From Orobanche coerulescens (lineage: Eukaryota; Streptophyta; Magnoliopsida; Lamiales; Orobanchaceae), in NCBI GenBank assembly GCA_033398695.1, contig CM065815.1, positions 143,885,001-143,949,000 on the forward strand: a DNA stretch of 64,000 nt, given 5' to 3'. The translations under genes were made by a program, and so were the position numbers. Of this stretch, positions 34,253 to 44,766 are shown piece after piece (the stretch's first letter is position 1; every line of letters starts with the position of its first letter). Below the pieces are notes generated by a model. That model was not told the origin of the DNA. It did no database searches and saw only the letters and a list, made by a program, of their open reading frames with translations.

Positions 34253-35090
34253 ATGACAATGAATCCACTCGCAATTCTACTCGAAAAGAACACCTTAATG
34301 GGACCTAACTTTGTGGATTGGCTCCGCAATCTGATGATTGTCCTCAGTATAGAGGCACTGGGATACGTCTTGGAGACGGACATTCCCGCGCCTCCTGTGC
34401 GGACCCGAGCCAATCAGGAAGAGATTGAAAACCATGAAAAATGGGTTAAGGATGACGTGAAAGTCCGTGCTTATATGATGGCTTCCATGTCTAATGAGCT
34501 TCAGAGAGCTCATGAGAAAATGACTACGCTGGCGATTCTATCTCACTTAACCGAACTTTATGGTGAGCACAATGAAGCTGCTAGATATGAGATATCGAAG
34601 CAAGCTGTTCGGTGCAAGGATGAAGGAAGGTGAGAAGGTTGGGAACACGTCCTCAAAATGTTATCCTTGTTCGTGAGATTGGAGGATCTTGATTTTAAAA
34701 TGGATACTTCTCTCAAACCGACCTTATCCTACGGTCTCTCACGATTCCTTCTCACAATTTGTTATGAACTTCAATCGCAATGAGATTGCATGTAATTTAG
34801 TGGGCTAATGAACAAACTTGTGACCGCTCAGTCTCGGATGAAGACTCCGCGGATGAAGGAGTCGGACCTTGTGATTTCTTACGGACTTCGGAAGTCTAAG
34901 AATAAGAAGAAAAAGACCAAGAGCGGAGTGGACCACAAGCAAAGGACCTTAAGGGTAAGGGCAAGGCCCGATGGTTCCGAAGAACAAGAAGAAGAAGGAT
35001 GCTTGTCTCAAGTGCGGTGGTGGGCCACCTTTGGGCTAGAGGCTGTCCGATTCTTCATGGCACTTAGTCTGAAATTTTAGTTTTGGAAAC
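34253..35090 (+). pseudogene. copia-2 gag, broken
   Basis: Starts MTMNPLAILLEKN at 34253 and runs 126 codons before a frameshift and TGA at about 34631. The remainder is found in other frames: a Lys-rich stretch (RKSKNKKKKTK near 34890-34920) and a damaged zinc knuckle (CLKCGG near 35010) that has lost its His/Cys spacing. Homologous to copia-1 gag at 5806. Confidence 0.88.
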
Positions 35091-35093
35091 AAA

Positions 35094-35724
35094 TTGTTGC
35101 ACTCTTGTATTTTCTACTTCTGGAATCTGGATTTTGGTGCTAGTTCTCATATTTGTACCGTGAATCGGGATCGGAACAAAGTAGGAAGCTTGGAGTGGAG
35201 AAGTTATGATCACGATCGAAGCGGGCATAGTGTCGAGGCGGCCGACATAGGATCACTTCTTTTGGGTTTAGAATCCGGCTTTGTTTTGACTTTAGAAGAT
35301 GTACTTGTTTTGCCCAAGGGCACAAAACATTGTATCCATTCGGTCATGGACCGAAAAGGTTTTTCATTTTTCATTGGTGATGGTTCTGCAAAATTTATTT
35401 GAAATAAACTAGTAGATGCTTGCTACATTGTTAAATGGATTATATCATCTAAATCTCAGCAACAAAGTAGTTGTGAATACTATGACTAGAAAACGTGGTA
35501 GGGATGAAACCAATCAAGTTTTGAAATGGCATCTTAGACTTGGTCATGTTGGTCAGACCAAGGTTTACAAGATGGAAAAGGATGGACTTATGGGTCCATT
35601 GGGATCGGATCCCTTTCCTACTTGTGAATCTTGCCTTAAAGGTAAAATGACTAAGTCCCTCTTCACAGGGACTTTTGAAAGAGCGGCGATAAGCGGGATT
35701 AATCCATACTGACGTTGTGGTGCT
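35094..35724 (+). pseudogene. copia-2 protease and GAG-pre-integrase, broken
   Basis: The protease active-site region reads LDFGASSHIC near 35128-35160; catalytic Asp present but the Ser of D-S-G is Phe. A stop at 35400 and a frame change lead to 35416-35712, which holds the pre-integrase zinc region WHLRLGHVGQTKVYK with CESC. It stops at 35710, just where the first catalytic Asp of integrase (HTD in another frame) should be. Confidence 0.88.
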
Positions 35725-37416
35725 TTGGAAGCAGCACGTGACGGATATCAATATTTCATTACGTTTACAGATGATCATACTAGGTATGGTTATGTATACT
35801 TAATGAAACATAAATCCGAGGCTTTTAAGAAATTCCAGGAATTCAAGGCCCTAGTCGAGAAACAAACTGGTAGTCATATCAAAGCACTTCGGTCGGACCG
35901 AGGTGGCGAGTATATGAGTACGGAGTTTGACGAGTTCCTTAAGGAACATGGAATAGTTTCACAACTAACACCTCCAGGTACTCCTCAGTTAAATGGTGTG
36001 TCAGAAAGAAGGAATAGGACCTTGTTAAACATGGTCCGTTCCATGCTAGGCTACACTGACTTACCAATTTACCTGTGGGGGTATGCACTCCTCACTGCCG
36101 CGTATATCTTGAACAGATGTCCTTCCAAATCCGTTCCTAAAACTCCACATGAGATGTGGGAGGGCAGGAAACTAAGTCTTAATCACATTAGGATTTGGGG
36201 ATGTCCCGCTTATGTCAAGAAGACTAAGGTGGAGAAGTTGGAAGCTAGGTCCGCAAAGGGACGTTTCATTGGATTCCCATCTGGGACGATGGGATATCTA
36301 TTCTACATGCCCGAAGATCGAAAGATCGTTGTTGCTTTACAAGCACACTTCCTGGAAGATGAGTTCATTCAGGAAGGCGGAGCAGGTAGAAGTATTTCTT
36401 TAGAAGAATACAATGAAACTCCTCGGGAGACACCTGTGCAAGAAACTGGAACCGAACCTTCTGAAACACAAGTACAACCACCTCGTAGATCTAGTAGGGT
36501 GTCTCATTTACCTGAGAGGTATGGGCTTGTGCACTTGGAGGAGCTGGGTCTCCATGAGGTTCCAAGTGATAGCCAAGAGACCGACCCGACGACCTATGAC
36601 CAAGCGATGGTGGATGTAGACTCCGCGAAATGGCGTGAAGCTATGGAAGCTGAGATAGACTCGATGCATGTCAATCAGGTCTGGACTCTAGTAGACCTCC
36701 CTAAGGGCATAGTGCCTATTGGGAACAAGTGGATCTATAAGAGAAAGACCGATGGTGATGGCAAGGTTGACGCCTATAAGGCCAGGCTTGTGGCAAAGGG
36801 TTATACCCAAAAGGAAGGGATCGATTACCACGATACCTTCTCGCCCGTAGCCATGATCAAGTCTATTCGCATGATGCTTGCTATAGCTGCCTACCATGAT
36901 TATGAGATATGGCAAATGGACGTAAAGGCGGCTTTCCTTAATGGATTCCTCGAGGAGGAAATCTATATGGAGCAGCCTAAAGGCTTTGTGTCCGAAGTCG
37001 ATATTCAGAAAGTGTGCAAGCTTCAGCGTTCCATTTATGGACTGAAGCAAGCGTCGCGTAGTTGGAACCTTCGTTTTGATGAGGCGATCAAAGAGTTTGA
37101 CTTCGTGCAAAATGAAGAGGAACCTTGTGTATACAAGAGGGTTAGTGGGAGCAAGATCGCATTCTTAGTACTATATGTAGATGACATTCTACTAATAGGA
37201 AATGATGTGGGAATGCTCGATTACGAAAGCTTGGCTTTGAGTAATTTCTCCATGAAATACTTGGGAGAAGCTACCTATATTCTTGGTATTCGACTCTCTA
37301 GGGATAGAGCGAAGAGAACAATAGGTCTTTCCCAAGCCCTCTATATAGATAAAATCTTAAAGCGATTTAAGATGGATGATTCTAAAAGAGGTTCCTACCG
37401 ATGCGACATGGAATAA
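35725..37416 (+). pseudogene. copia-2 integrase-reverse transcriptase, 563-codon open stretch
   Basis: Longest ORF of the window. Integrase core from ARDGYQYFITFTDDHTRYG through SDRGGEY to NGVSERRN keeps the second Asp and the Glu of the DDE triad; the first Asp lies upstream in a broken frame. A variable linker is followed by RT: NKWIYKRK, ARLVAKGYTQ, MDVKAAFLNGFLEEEIYMEQPKGF and an intact catalytic Y-V-D-D at 37174-37185. A frameshift near 37395 ends the ORF at RGSYRCDME, before RNase H. The start chosen is only the first ATG of the open stretch. Confidence 0.95.
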
Positions 37417-38149
37417 AACTCACCTTGAAGATGTGTCCTCAAAATGAGGAACAACGAAAGGAAATGAGTAATATACCATATGCTTCGGTCGTGGGTAACC
37501 TTATGTATGCTATGTTGTGTACAAGACGACATCGCGCATCTTTGTAAGCGTGGTGAGTAGGTTTCGAGCAAACCCGGGTAGGGAACATTGGTGCCGTAAA
37601 GAACGTTCTCAAGTACTTGAGAAGGACTAGAGATATGGTTACGATGTATGGCGGTGGAGATTTGGATGTGGTGGGATTCAGATTCGGACTTCCAAGGGCG
37701 AAGGAAGACTCAATGTCTACTGGCTACATATTTACTCTTAATGGAGGAGCGGTATCTTGGCGTAGCGCCAAGCAAAGCGCGACCTCGATTCCACTGTCAG
37801 GTGAGTATCAAGCGGCCTCGGAGGCTTCCAAGGAAGGGTTACGGATTAAGAAGTTTCGGGAGAACTTCAAATGATACCATGTCTTGTTTGCTGTTCATCT
37901 TTGCGACAACGACGGAGCAAGCGCGAGCCAAGAGCCGAGGTTTCACATGACACCAAACATATTGAGAGGAAGTATCATCTCGTAAGAGAATTTGTTCGCA
38001 AGGGATACATTGTCTTTGCCTGAGTAGACTCGGCCGACAACGTCGCCGATCCACTGACCAAGCCATTTTCTCAGACTAGCTTGGAGCGTCATCTGGAGAA
38101 CATGGGTATTAAATACCACAGTGTGTGGCATTGAGTGCAAGTGGGAGAT
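37417..38149 (+). pseudogene. copia-2 RNase H region, frameshifted
   Basis: Pieces in different frames: MCPQNEEQRKEMSNIPYAS (about 37430), LKYLRRTRDMV (37610), STGYIFTLNGGAVSWRSAKQ (37710-37770), then CDNDGA near 37905. These are the copia RNase H blocks. The region ends with the polypurine tract before 38150. Confidence 0.85.
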
Positions 38150-40002
38150 TGTTAGGAGTATGCCCTCGAATGCCACTCAGAGGTTGTTGAGTGAGGGCAT
38201 TGTACTTGTAATTATGTAAACCATTTATATAAGGCAAATGAATGTTTCTTTATTTACTGGTAGTTACTGGCATTCCTAACTCGTAAATAAACATATAGAA
38301 ACTAGTCCGTATATTTGAGAGAAAAACGTTCCACTCCTTATTGGATAAGGGGGTCGGCACTGGAAAGGTTATAGCTCAAATACTTAATCGTTCGCAAGTC
38401 GATGAAACTTGCCTGGGCGTTAAGTTTATGTGAAGACTTGTATGACGTGTTCTTTGACATGGAGAGTGCCTGTCGAACACTAATGGTTAGTGGGAGCACA
38501 CGTTATAGGTATGCTAATTGGATTAGTATACTCGAACCGACTCACCCTCGATTCGTCACACGGATTTCACTCCGGGACAGTCAATGACGGAATCGATAGG
38601 TTGTGATAGGTATTCGTGAACATATCGAAAGTAGGAGGTCCTACTGAATACCAAGATAGAATTCTTTCTCCCGTTAGTGAGCGGGTTATATGTCCTATGC
38701 GGTTATTGGCAGATGAGATCATAAGTCTTTGGCCAAAGCATTGGAGCTAGTTGTATTAGATACACGACAGCTCGATGATCTCGATTTGCATTAACGAATG
38801 CATAGCGTCAGTCTGAGATAGGGTTTGGTGATCGTGACTCTATAACTTGATCGGGACATTTGAAAGAAGGGTTTATACGTATCTTGGTATTCACGACAGA
38901 ATGGTTTTGAATGATCCCAATCATTCGTTCTCGGTTAAGTGCAGTGTAGGCCGCCGAGTGGCTAGGTGGTGCTACTACTCTTTGGTTCCTCCCATTCTTG
39001 TTGAGACGGACCTCCGAAGTCGCGCAATAGGATTGACGACGGAATGAATAAAGCTAATTCTCTCATTATGAATATTAGATATTGGATATCTAATTTTGGA
39101 ACATTGGATGTTTAAATCGATTTATTGGATAAATTAATTTACGGCCTAATGAATTAAATAAATTACTGGGTGACTAATTTAATTCATATATATAATTATT
39201 TCTTGGAGAAATAATTATATTATTTTGTATTTGATATGATGAAATTAATTGGATTAATTAAACTATACAAATACATCGGAACGGAATTGGAATTTATCTG
39301 TTTGGACTCTCGAGTCCGAAAGCAGACCAAACTCATCCGTTTTCTCCATGGGCTGCCCCCCCCCCCATTTCTAGCCACCTTCCTTTTGGACTTATGTCCC
39401 CATTCTTTAATGTATGATAATTGTGGAGGTGGGGTTAGATTCCCACATGCATGAGTTGTTGCTAGTGGTGGGGAGTTGAATAAGAGGGATGAAGACATCT
39501 TTCATTTCAACCTACACATTCCTACGTGAGAGTGAGATAGAGAGAGAGAGAGAGAGAAAAACCATTTTCTCAATTGTCTTCATCATCTTCTTCATATCAT
39601 ATTAATTGTTCTTGGAGAAAATTAAAGATATATTGAGAGATATAAATTAAAACACTTAGAGTGTTATAATTAAAGTTTCATCACTTGATTCTAGCCGTAA
39701 CCTTAGAGGTTAATCGAGTGTTGTCATTCCGTTCGTTTCTCCGACGCGTGACAAGTAGAGACGCGGTTTTTTCGGCGTTGGATCATCCAAGGGCTTGGAG
39801 CATTTTGGATCGTTTGGGGAATAGCTCAAGAGAAGGAAATCCATATAATCAACGGACGACAAGGGTATGATATCGAATCTTCCTTTGTTTATTTTATATT
39901 CGTATATGCGTAGCTCGATCGATCCTCGTAGGGATTCAGATCGAATTAATTTTCGTTTTACCGCTTCCGCTGGGCCTTCGTTTAAGGCACCGAATCCCAA
40001 CA
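38150..40002 (+). repeat. copia-2 3' LTR
   Basis: TGTTAGGAGTATGCCC to GAATCCCAACA, 1853 bp. A deletion of about 100 bases lies at about 38617-38625. A longer (GA)n run and a C homopolymer expanded to about 12 (39355-39366) also distinguish it from the 5' LTR. Confidence 0.93.
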
Positions 40003-40007
40003 TAATA

Positions 40008-40034
40008 TACCCTGAATAACTTGGGGGTGTTACA
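40008..40034 (+). repeat. last 27 bases of element B 3' LTR
   Basis: TACCCTGAATAACTTGGGGG then TGTTACA, the exact continuation of the LTR cut at 30411; followed by the GCTTG duplication. Confidence 0.93.
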
Positions 40035-40039
40035 GCTTG

Positions 40040-40126
40040 ATCGGTCCGTTTTTGGGGTTTGATTTTATCCGGTTGGACCGGTTTATTTTCTGCTGTGTAT
40101 CTCGTTTTTATCACCATAACCCAACA
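40040..40126 (+). repeat. end of copia-1 3' LTR
   Basis: Matches 4138-4225 of the 5' LTR, ending CATAACCCAACA. It proves that everything from 21674 to 40034 is an insertion in copia-1. Confidence 0.92.
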
Positions 40127-40131
40127 ACCTT

Positions 40132-41112
40132 GTCACCTCGTATGTGTGTCATCTGAAGAAAATTAGTTAAACATTTATATAAGGTGAATATCCAAATTCA
40201 CCTAGAATGTTTACACATTTATATAAGAAAACCAATTAAACAATAATTAAATACTTACCCATTGTCCAAAATAATCTGCAAATATTTCATTGTGGAATCT
40301 AATATCACCATTCATGACATCACATGCAAGCTGAATGTCTTTCAAGTTCTAGATCGTTAAGCAATATCCACCAATATGCAATTCCTAGATCGTATAGGCT
40401 GTAAATGACTGCCAGGTAATCTTCCTTCAACTTCAACTTATTGGTGATGATAGAGAGATTAAACTGCACTGCAACGACTGACATAGGCTCGAGGGAGAGG
40501 GGATCCACCGCGCCCAAATAGTACTTGGTATACGTTACACACTCCCATGCAAGATATATTTTGGTTATATATCCTTGAGGTGCAGACTTATTAGTTACAG
40601 AGTCCTTGTAGTCACCAAGTTATTTTTCTATTGAGAACATCCACGTATATTAGACAGGACCTATTAGTAATAGCTAGCGAGGAAGATGGATAATGAGGTG
40701 CGGTATGGGGTCAAAAAAAATTGGTCGAAATATCATCTCAAATTTACATAAGATATAAATGATCTCCTTTTGCATGAGTCGGAGATTTAACCTCCTCATT
40801 TCTCTAGTGGATAACTTTTGGAAGAATTTGGAAAATGATACACAAGGCACGACCACCTGTTTGGACAAGTATGGTCGAATGGACACAAGCAAGAGGCGTT
40901 GTAAGAGGATATGACAATCCTGACTCTTCAATCTAGTTAACTTATTCTTCTTGAAGTTAACACACTTCCCTATATTTCCAGCTTAGTCTGTAGGATACCT
41001 AGCAGGCTTCATCTATGAAAAGGTTTCAGCCTTCTTCTCACGAGTGATGATGTAAGCTGCTTTCGGCATTTTGCATTTGCCCTTCCCTTTTTTCAATCAT
41101 AAATATTTTCTA
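40132..41112 (-). pseudogene. CACTA transposase C-terminal part, copy 1
   Basis: On the minus strand, 40931-40674 gives KSQDCHILLQRLL...REMRRLN...IHLPR, a DUF4218-type block of plant CACTA transposases. Downstream 40670-40320 continues with WMFSIEK, SAPQGYITKIYLAWECV and a 65-codon open stretch, interrupted by stops. Bases 40501-41112 are the left member of the 612-bp duplication. Confidence 0.82.
40501..41112. repeat. 612-bp direct duplication, left copy
   Basis: Aligns without gaps to 44155-44766 with about three mismatches seen (CGTT/CATT, TATATT/TATACT, GGTCG/GGTGG). Followed at once by the truncated end of LTR D. Confidence 0.92.
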
Positions 41113-41844
41113 CCAGGCCGTATGGGAATATTACACGCCGTAGACCCTTTCCACAAGGATCTACCAGGCTAAGCATCCATAAACAACCAAGTGCTTGCCC
41201 GACCAGGGTCAAACAATAAAATGATACAGACCGATATGGTCACTTACACGTGAATACACAGACCGATGAGGTCACACAACCCAATCGATAAAACTGACTT
41301 AAATAACATTACCCACACAGGGGTCGAAATACAATACAGCAGAAGGCTGAAATCAACTCTGACAACACAACAAAAATCAAAATAACTCTCGACTCATGAT
41401 TAGTATCGCAGCTCGTCATCCTCTTGTGCCAATCCTGTGACTGCTCCCCTGAATGCACTTTGTACACGGGCCAAAGCAGACATCCACCCCGATTACTGGG
41501 GTTAGTAAAACTCCACTGTTTTACTAGTGCAAGTATCAAACCATACGAAATGTAACAAGCAAAAAGCAACTACGAATTTAGTACGGAAATCCATTATCAA
41601 AATGTTCCCGAGAAGTTTTAGAATTTCGAACTCAAGTAAGAGATATTTGAAAAGGAACACATCATCTCGGGGATTTTTAAAGCAGAAAATCTTTTGGACT
41701 TCGAGTCCCAATTTAAAAAACCTTTTCGTAAACAATAGGGCCTTAGCCCGATTCTCGTTTCAAAGCATACTAATTAATATATCATTATGCGTCTGAGATC
41801 CATATTTAAAATGTTACCCGAATAATCACTGCTACACGATCACT

Positions 41845-42215
41845 GTTCGTACACATCATGTACCGAACTCCGGAGGCCTCGACGGACCTTAGCCGGACTA
41901 CTCACATTGTTCGTACACATCATGTACCGAACTCCGGAGGCCTCAACGGACCCTACCCGGACCACACACCTTGTTTGTACACATCATGTACCGAACTCCG
42001 AGGCCTCAACGGACCCTACCCGGCTACAACATCGTTCGTACACATCATGTACCGAACTCCGGAGGCCTCGTCGGACCCTACGGATCACACGCCTTGTCCG
42101 TACACGTCATGTACCGGACTCCGGAGGCCTCGTCGGACCTACACGGTTCACACACTTTGTTCGTACACATCATGTACCGAACTCCAGAGGCCTCGTCGGA
42201 CCCTACTGGATCACA
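41845..42215 (-). repeat. six tandem hairpin units in LTR D, about 63 bp each
   Basis: Each unit has GTTCGTACA, loop CATCA, TGTACCGAAC (a 9-bp stem with one bulged C), followed by CTCCGGAGGCCTC. The unit at 42096-42119 has GTCCGTACA paired with TGTACCGGAC: both sides changed together. The repeats create overlapping 90-125-codon ORFs in all three frames, which are not genes. Confidence 0.88.
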
Positions 42216-43159
42216 CACACATCGACTCGACATAATTCATAATCATTAAATGTCAAGTCATTCCACATTACGCGAAATGTACAATCAAGCATGTAAACCA
42301 AAACAACACAAACATCATGATCATCACAACGACTCTTAACCAACACAACACACATTCGGTACACAATACTTTGAACAAACACATGTACAACCATCTCATA
42401 TGTACATCGCAATCCCGCACAAATGGCACAACGCCTAACACGTATACCAATATATCACTATTATCACAAAGCCTTCAAATTTGGAAAACACAACCAACTC
42501 AACGGAACATATTTACGAGGCAAGCAAAATCGTCATACAAATCATACGTAATTACTATTCACAAGATACAAGTCGTATAATAAGATACTTGCCTTAATAA
42601 CCGCTACCAAACGCTCAGAAGAACACGGTTCATTGGGAAGCTCGGACCAAGAAGACAATGAGCGAAAGGGTTCCGACTCGAGTTCTTCACAAGAATTCGA
42701 CCCTAACAACATATAATCAATAAATCATCGATCATACGAGGAAGAATAATCGTAGAACGCCCGAAAACCCCTCTATGACATTTTAGGACACCTTCAAGGC
42801 GTCGGTCAAGAACTCGACCAAAACAACGAATCGATACGATCCAACCATGGGATAACAAGGGAAATGATACAATACATCTAAATAATCATCAATCCATCAC
42901 AATCCTAAGTTAAATCGGATTAAACGGATGAAATCGAACAAAATACCCAAAATCCCCAAAATTAGATTTCTGGAAAATCTGACCTGATTCGCTCGATCAA
43001 AGGATGTTATAGGATGGATGATTGATGATATGAACTCCAAGACTTCATGTATTTATTGAACAACAACATCTATCCATGAAAGAAACAACCACAGCCGCGG
43101 AAGAGAAGTAGAAGAAGTAGAAAAAATGGCGAAAAAACGACTGTTGGGCCTTAAATAGG

Positions 43160-43460
43160 CTGACAGACTCGACCGTGTCCGCCTGACACGGTCGTGGCGC
43201 GCAGCTTGCCGGGGGACTCGACCGTTTCCTTATAGACACGGTCGCGGCGCGGAGGGCCTTCCGATAGTGACCCGTCAAGCGGCGACTCGGCACGACTCGG
43301 CCGTGTCTGGAACACGGTCGGGCGTCTGGCGTCGGTTACGCCTATCCGGAAGAGTTCGACTCGGCCGTGCGAGCGACACGGTCGGGTCTCGAGGCGAGAC
43401 TCCGGCATTTCCGGACGAGTACGGCACAGCCGTGTCGGACGACACGGCCGAAGTTCGGCC
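43160..43460. repeat. TGACACGGCCGTGTC-type palindrome array in LTR D
   Basis: About ten copies or half-copies of GACACGG(T/C)CG / CGGCCGTGTC across 300 bases, ending just before the TATA-like element in minus-strand orientation. The same motif occurs at 600-740. Confidence 0.85.
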
Positions 43461-44154
43461 GGCGGTGATCGCCAATAACGAGCGGGTGAGCTAAAACGAC
43501 CATAACTCTCTCGTCCGGACTCCGATTGACTCACCGTTTGAACCATTGGAAAGCTAACTCGATGCTCTATAATATTGCAAAGATTCAGAATTTTTGGAGT
43601 TACCAAAAATTAATGGTGATCTAACAAAGTAGAACTCATACTTAGAAAAGTCGTTTAGTAATCCTGAATTCAACAAAACGACACCGAAACCCGAACCTGA
43701 ATACGAACCGAAGATACGGTTACGAAGTACTCACAAAGACGAATCTAAGAGCTAGTAGGACACACGATTTCGACCACTCGAAGGCTCGAAATTCGACAAC
43801 GGAAGGTAATTACCCCAAACTTTGGGAAATTACGAAAATGGCCCAAATGCCCGAAAATCACCATACGACAACGAATAATCAAACCGAAGCTCACAACACG
43901 TATAACAACGTTAAATGAACTTACGAAAAATCCCAAACGACAGTTTGAGCGAGATTCGCAAGAACCGAACTCAAGCGCGGAAAAGTCGCTAAAAAGCATG
44001 GAACTCAACAAAGCAGCACCGAAACGAACTCGGATGACAAAAAGTGCAGAATTAAATATTCTCCGAATGACGAAACGGTCAAAAGAGAGTCGTCAAAACG
44101 GACTTCGGCCGAAAAAATAAATTTACCGAAAATCGAAAATTTGCGGATATTACA

Positions 44155-44766
44155 GGATCCACCGCGCCCAAATAGTACTTGGTATACATTACACACTCCC
44201 ATGCAAGATATACTTTGGTTATATATCCTTGAGGTGCAGACTTATTAGTTACAGAGTCCTTGTAGTCACCAAGTTATTTTTCTATTGAGAACATCCACGT
44301 ATATTAGACAGGACCTATTAGTAATAGCTAGCGAGGAAGATGGATAATGAGGTGCGGTATGGGGTCAAAAAAAATTGGTGGAAATATCATCTCAAATTTA
44401 CATAAGATATAAATGATCTCCTTTTGCATGAGTCGGAGATTTAACCTCCTCATTTCTCTAGTGGATAACTTTTGGAAGAATTTGGAAAATGATACACAAG
44501 GCACGACCACCTGTTTGGACAAGTATGGTCGAATGGACACAAGCAAGAGGCGTTGTAAGAGGATATGACAATCCTGACTCTTCAATCTAGTTAACTTATT
44601 CTTCTTGAAGTTAACACACTTCCCTATATTTCCAGCTTAGTCTGTAGGATACCTAGCAGGCTTCATCTATGAAAAGGTTTCAGCCTTCTTCTCACGAGTG
44701 ATGATGTAAGCTGCTTTCGGCATTTTGCATTTGCCCTTCCCTTTTTTCAATCATAAATATTTTCTA
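44155..44766. repeat. 612-bp direct duplication, right copy (CACTA DUF4218 region)
   Basis: Right member of the duplication. On the minus strand 44585-44328 repeats the DUF4218-type block, with one residue different (FRPIF/FPPIF). On its right it continues smoothly into more CACTA sequence, so this is the original right junction. Confidence 0.92.

Larger units (their letters stand above)
30412..40002 (+). mobile_element. copia-2: Ty1/copia retrotransposon nested in element B
   Basis: 9.6 kb, exact 5-bp target duplication TAATA (30407-30411 and 40003-40007). LTRs are 30412-32356 and 38150-40002, with primer site, leader with repeat array, gag, protease, integrase, RT, RNase H and polypurine tract AAGTGGGAGA (38139-38148). 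Proteins resemble copia-1 closely, so the two belong to related families. It is less decayed than copia-1 but still has frameshifts in gag, protease and RNase H. Confidence 0.95.
21674..40034 (+). mobile_element. element B: chimeric, non-coding gypsy-type element in the copia-1 3' LTR
   Basis: Flanked by the exact 5-bp duplication GCTTG (21669-21673 and 40035-40039). The LTRs are 21674-23899 and 28194-30411 plus 40008-40034, the second split by copia-2. The interior (23900-28193) has no protein domain. It holds a primer-binding site, about 20 gag codons, a gypsy 3' end, a different LTR (C), an LTR E-like stretch and another gypsy 3' end with polypurine tract. It is LARD-like (large non-autonomous derivative) but visibly mosaic. 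The same arrangement in 56169-64000 shows the mosaic predates the duplication. Confidence 0.85.
2347..40126 (+). mobile_element. copia-1: Ty1/copia LTR retrotransposon, interrupted by gypsy A, gypsy B and copia-2
   Basis: Outer element of the nest. The 5' LTR is 2347-4225. The 3' LTR starts at 19841, is interrupted at 21673 by element B and resumes at 40040-40126, closing with CATAACCCAACA as in the 5' LTR. Flanks are GCCTT (2342-2346) and ACCTT (40127-40131), a target duplication with one G/A difference. The internal order gag, protease, integrase, RT, RNase H is the copia order. Removing the insertions leaves an element of roughly 9.4 kb. It carries many stop codons and cannot be autonomous. 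Confidence 0.85.
41113..44154 (-). mobile_element. LTR D: gypsy-type LTR, minus strand, 3' truncated
   Basis: Read on the minus strand it starts TGTAATATCCGC at 44154 and runs 3.04 kb to a cut just after TAATATTCCCATACGGCCTGG, lacking the closing TGTTACA. It contains the CCGTGTC palindrome array (43460-43160), a TATA-like CTATTTAAGG (43158-43151), an exon-like leader similar in layout to LTR B, and six hairpin repeats (42215-41845). No internal domain, primer site or partner LTR, so it is a solo or rearranged LTR. No 5-bp duplication; instead a 612-bp repeat flanks it. Confidence 0.8.

Noticed and set aside
41858..42249. Three overlapping ORFs of 92-125 codons
   Set aside because: A 63-bp repeat unit (divisible by three) without stops gives long ORFs in all three frames; no protein features.
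41113..44154. LTR D as a complete LTR retrotransposon
   Set aside because: No gag or pol domain, no primer site or polypurine tract, and no second LTR in its 3.04 kb; its closing TGTTACA is missing.
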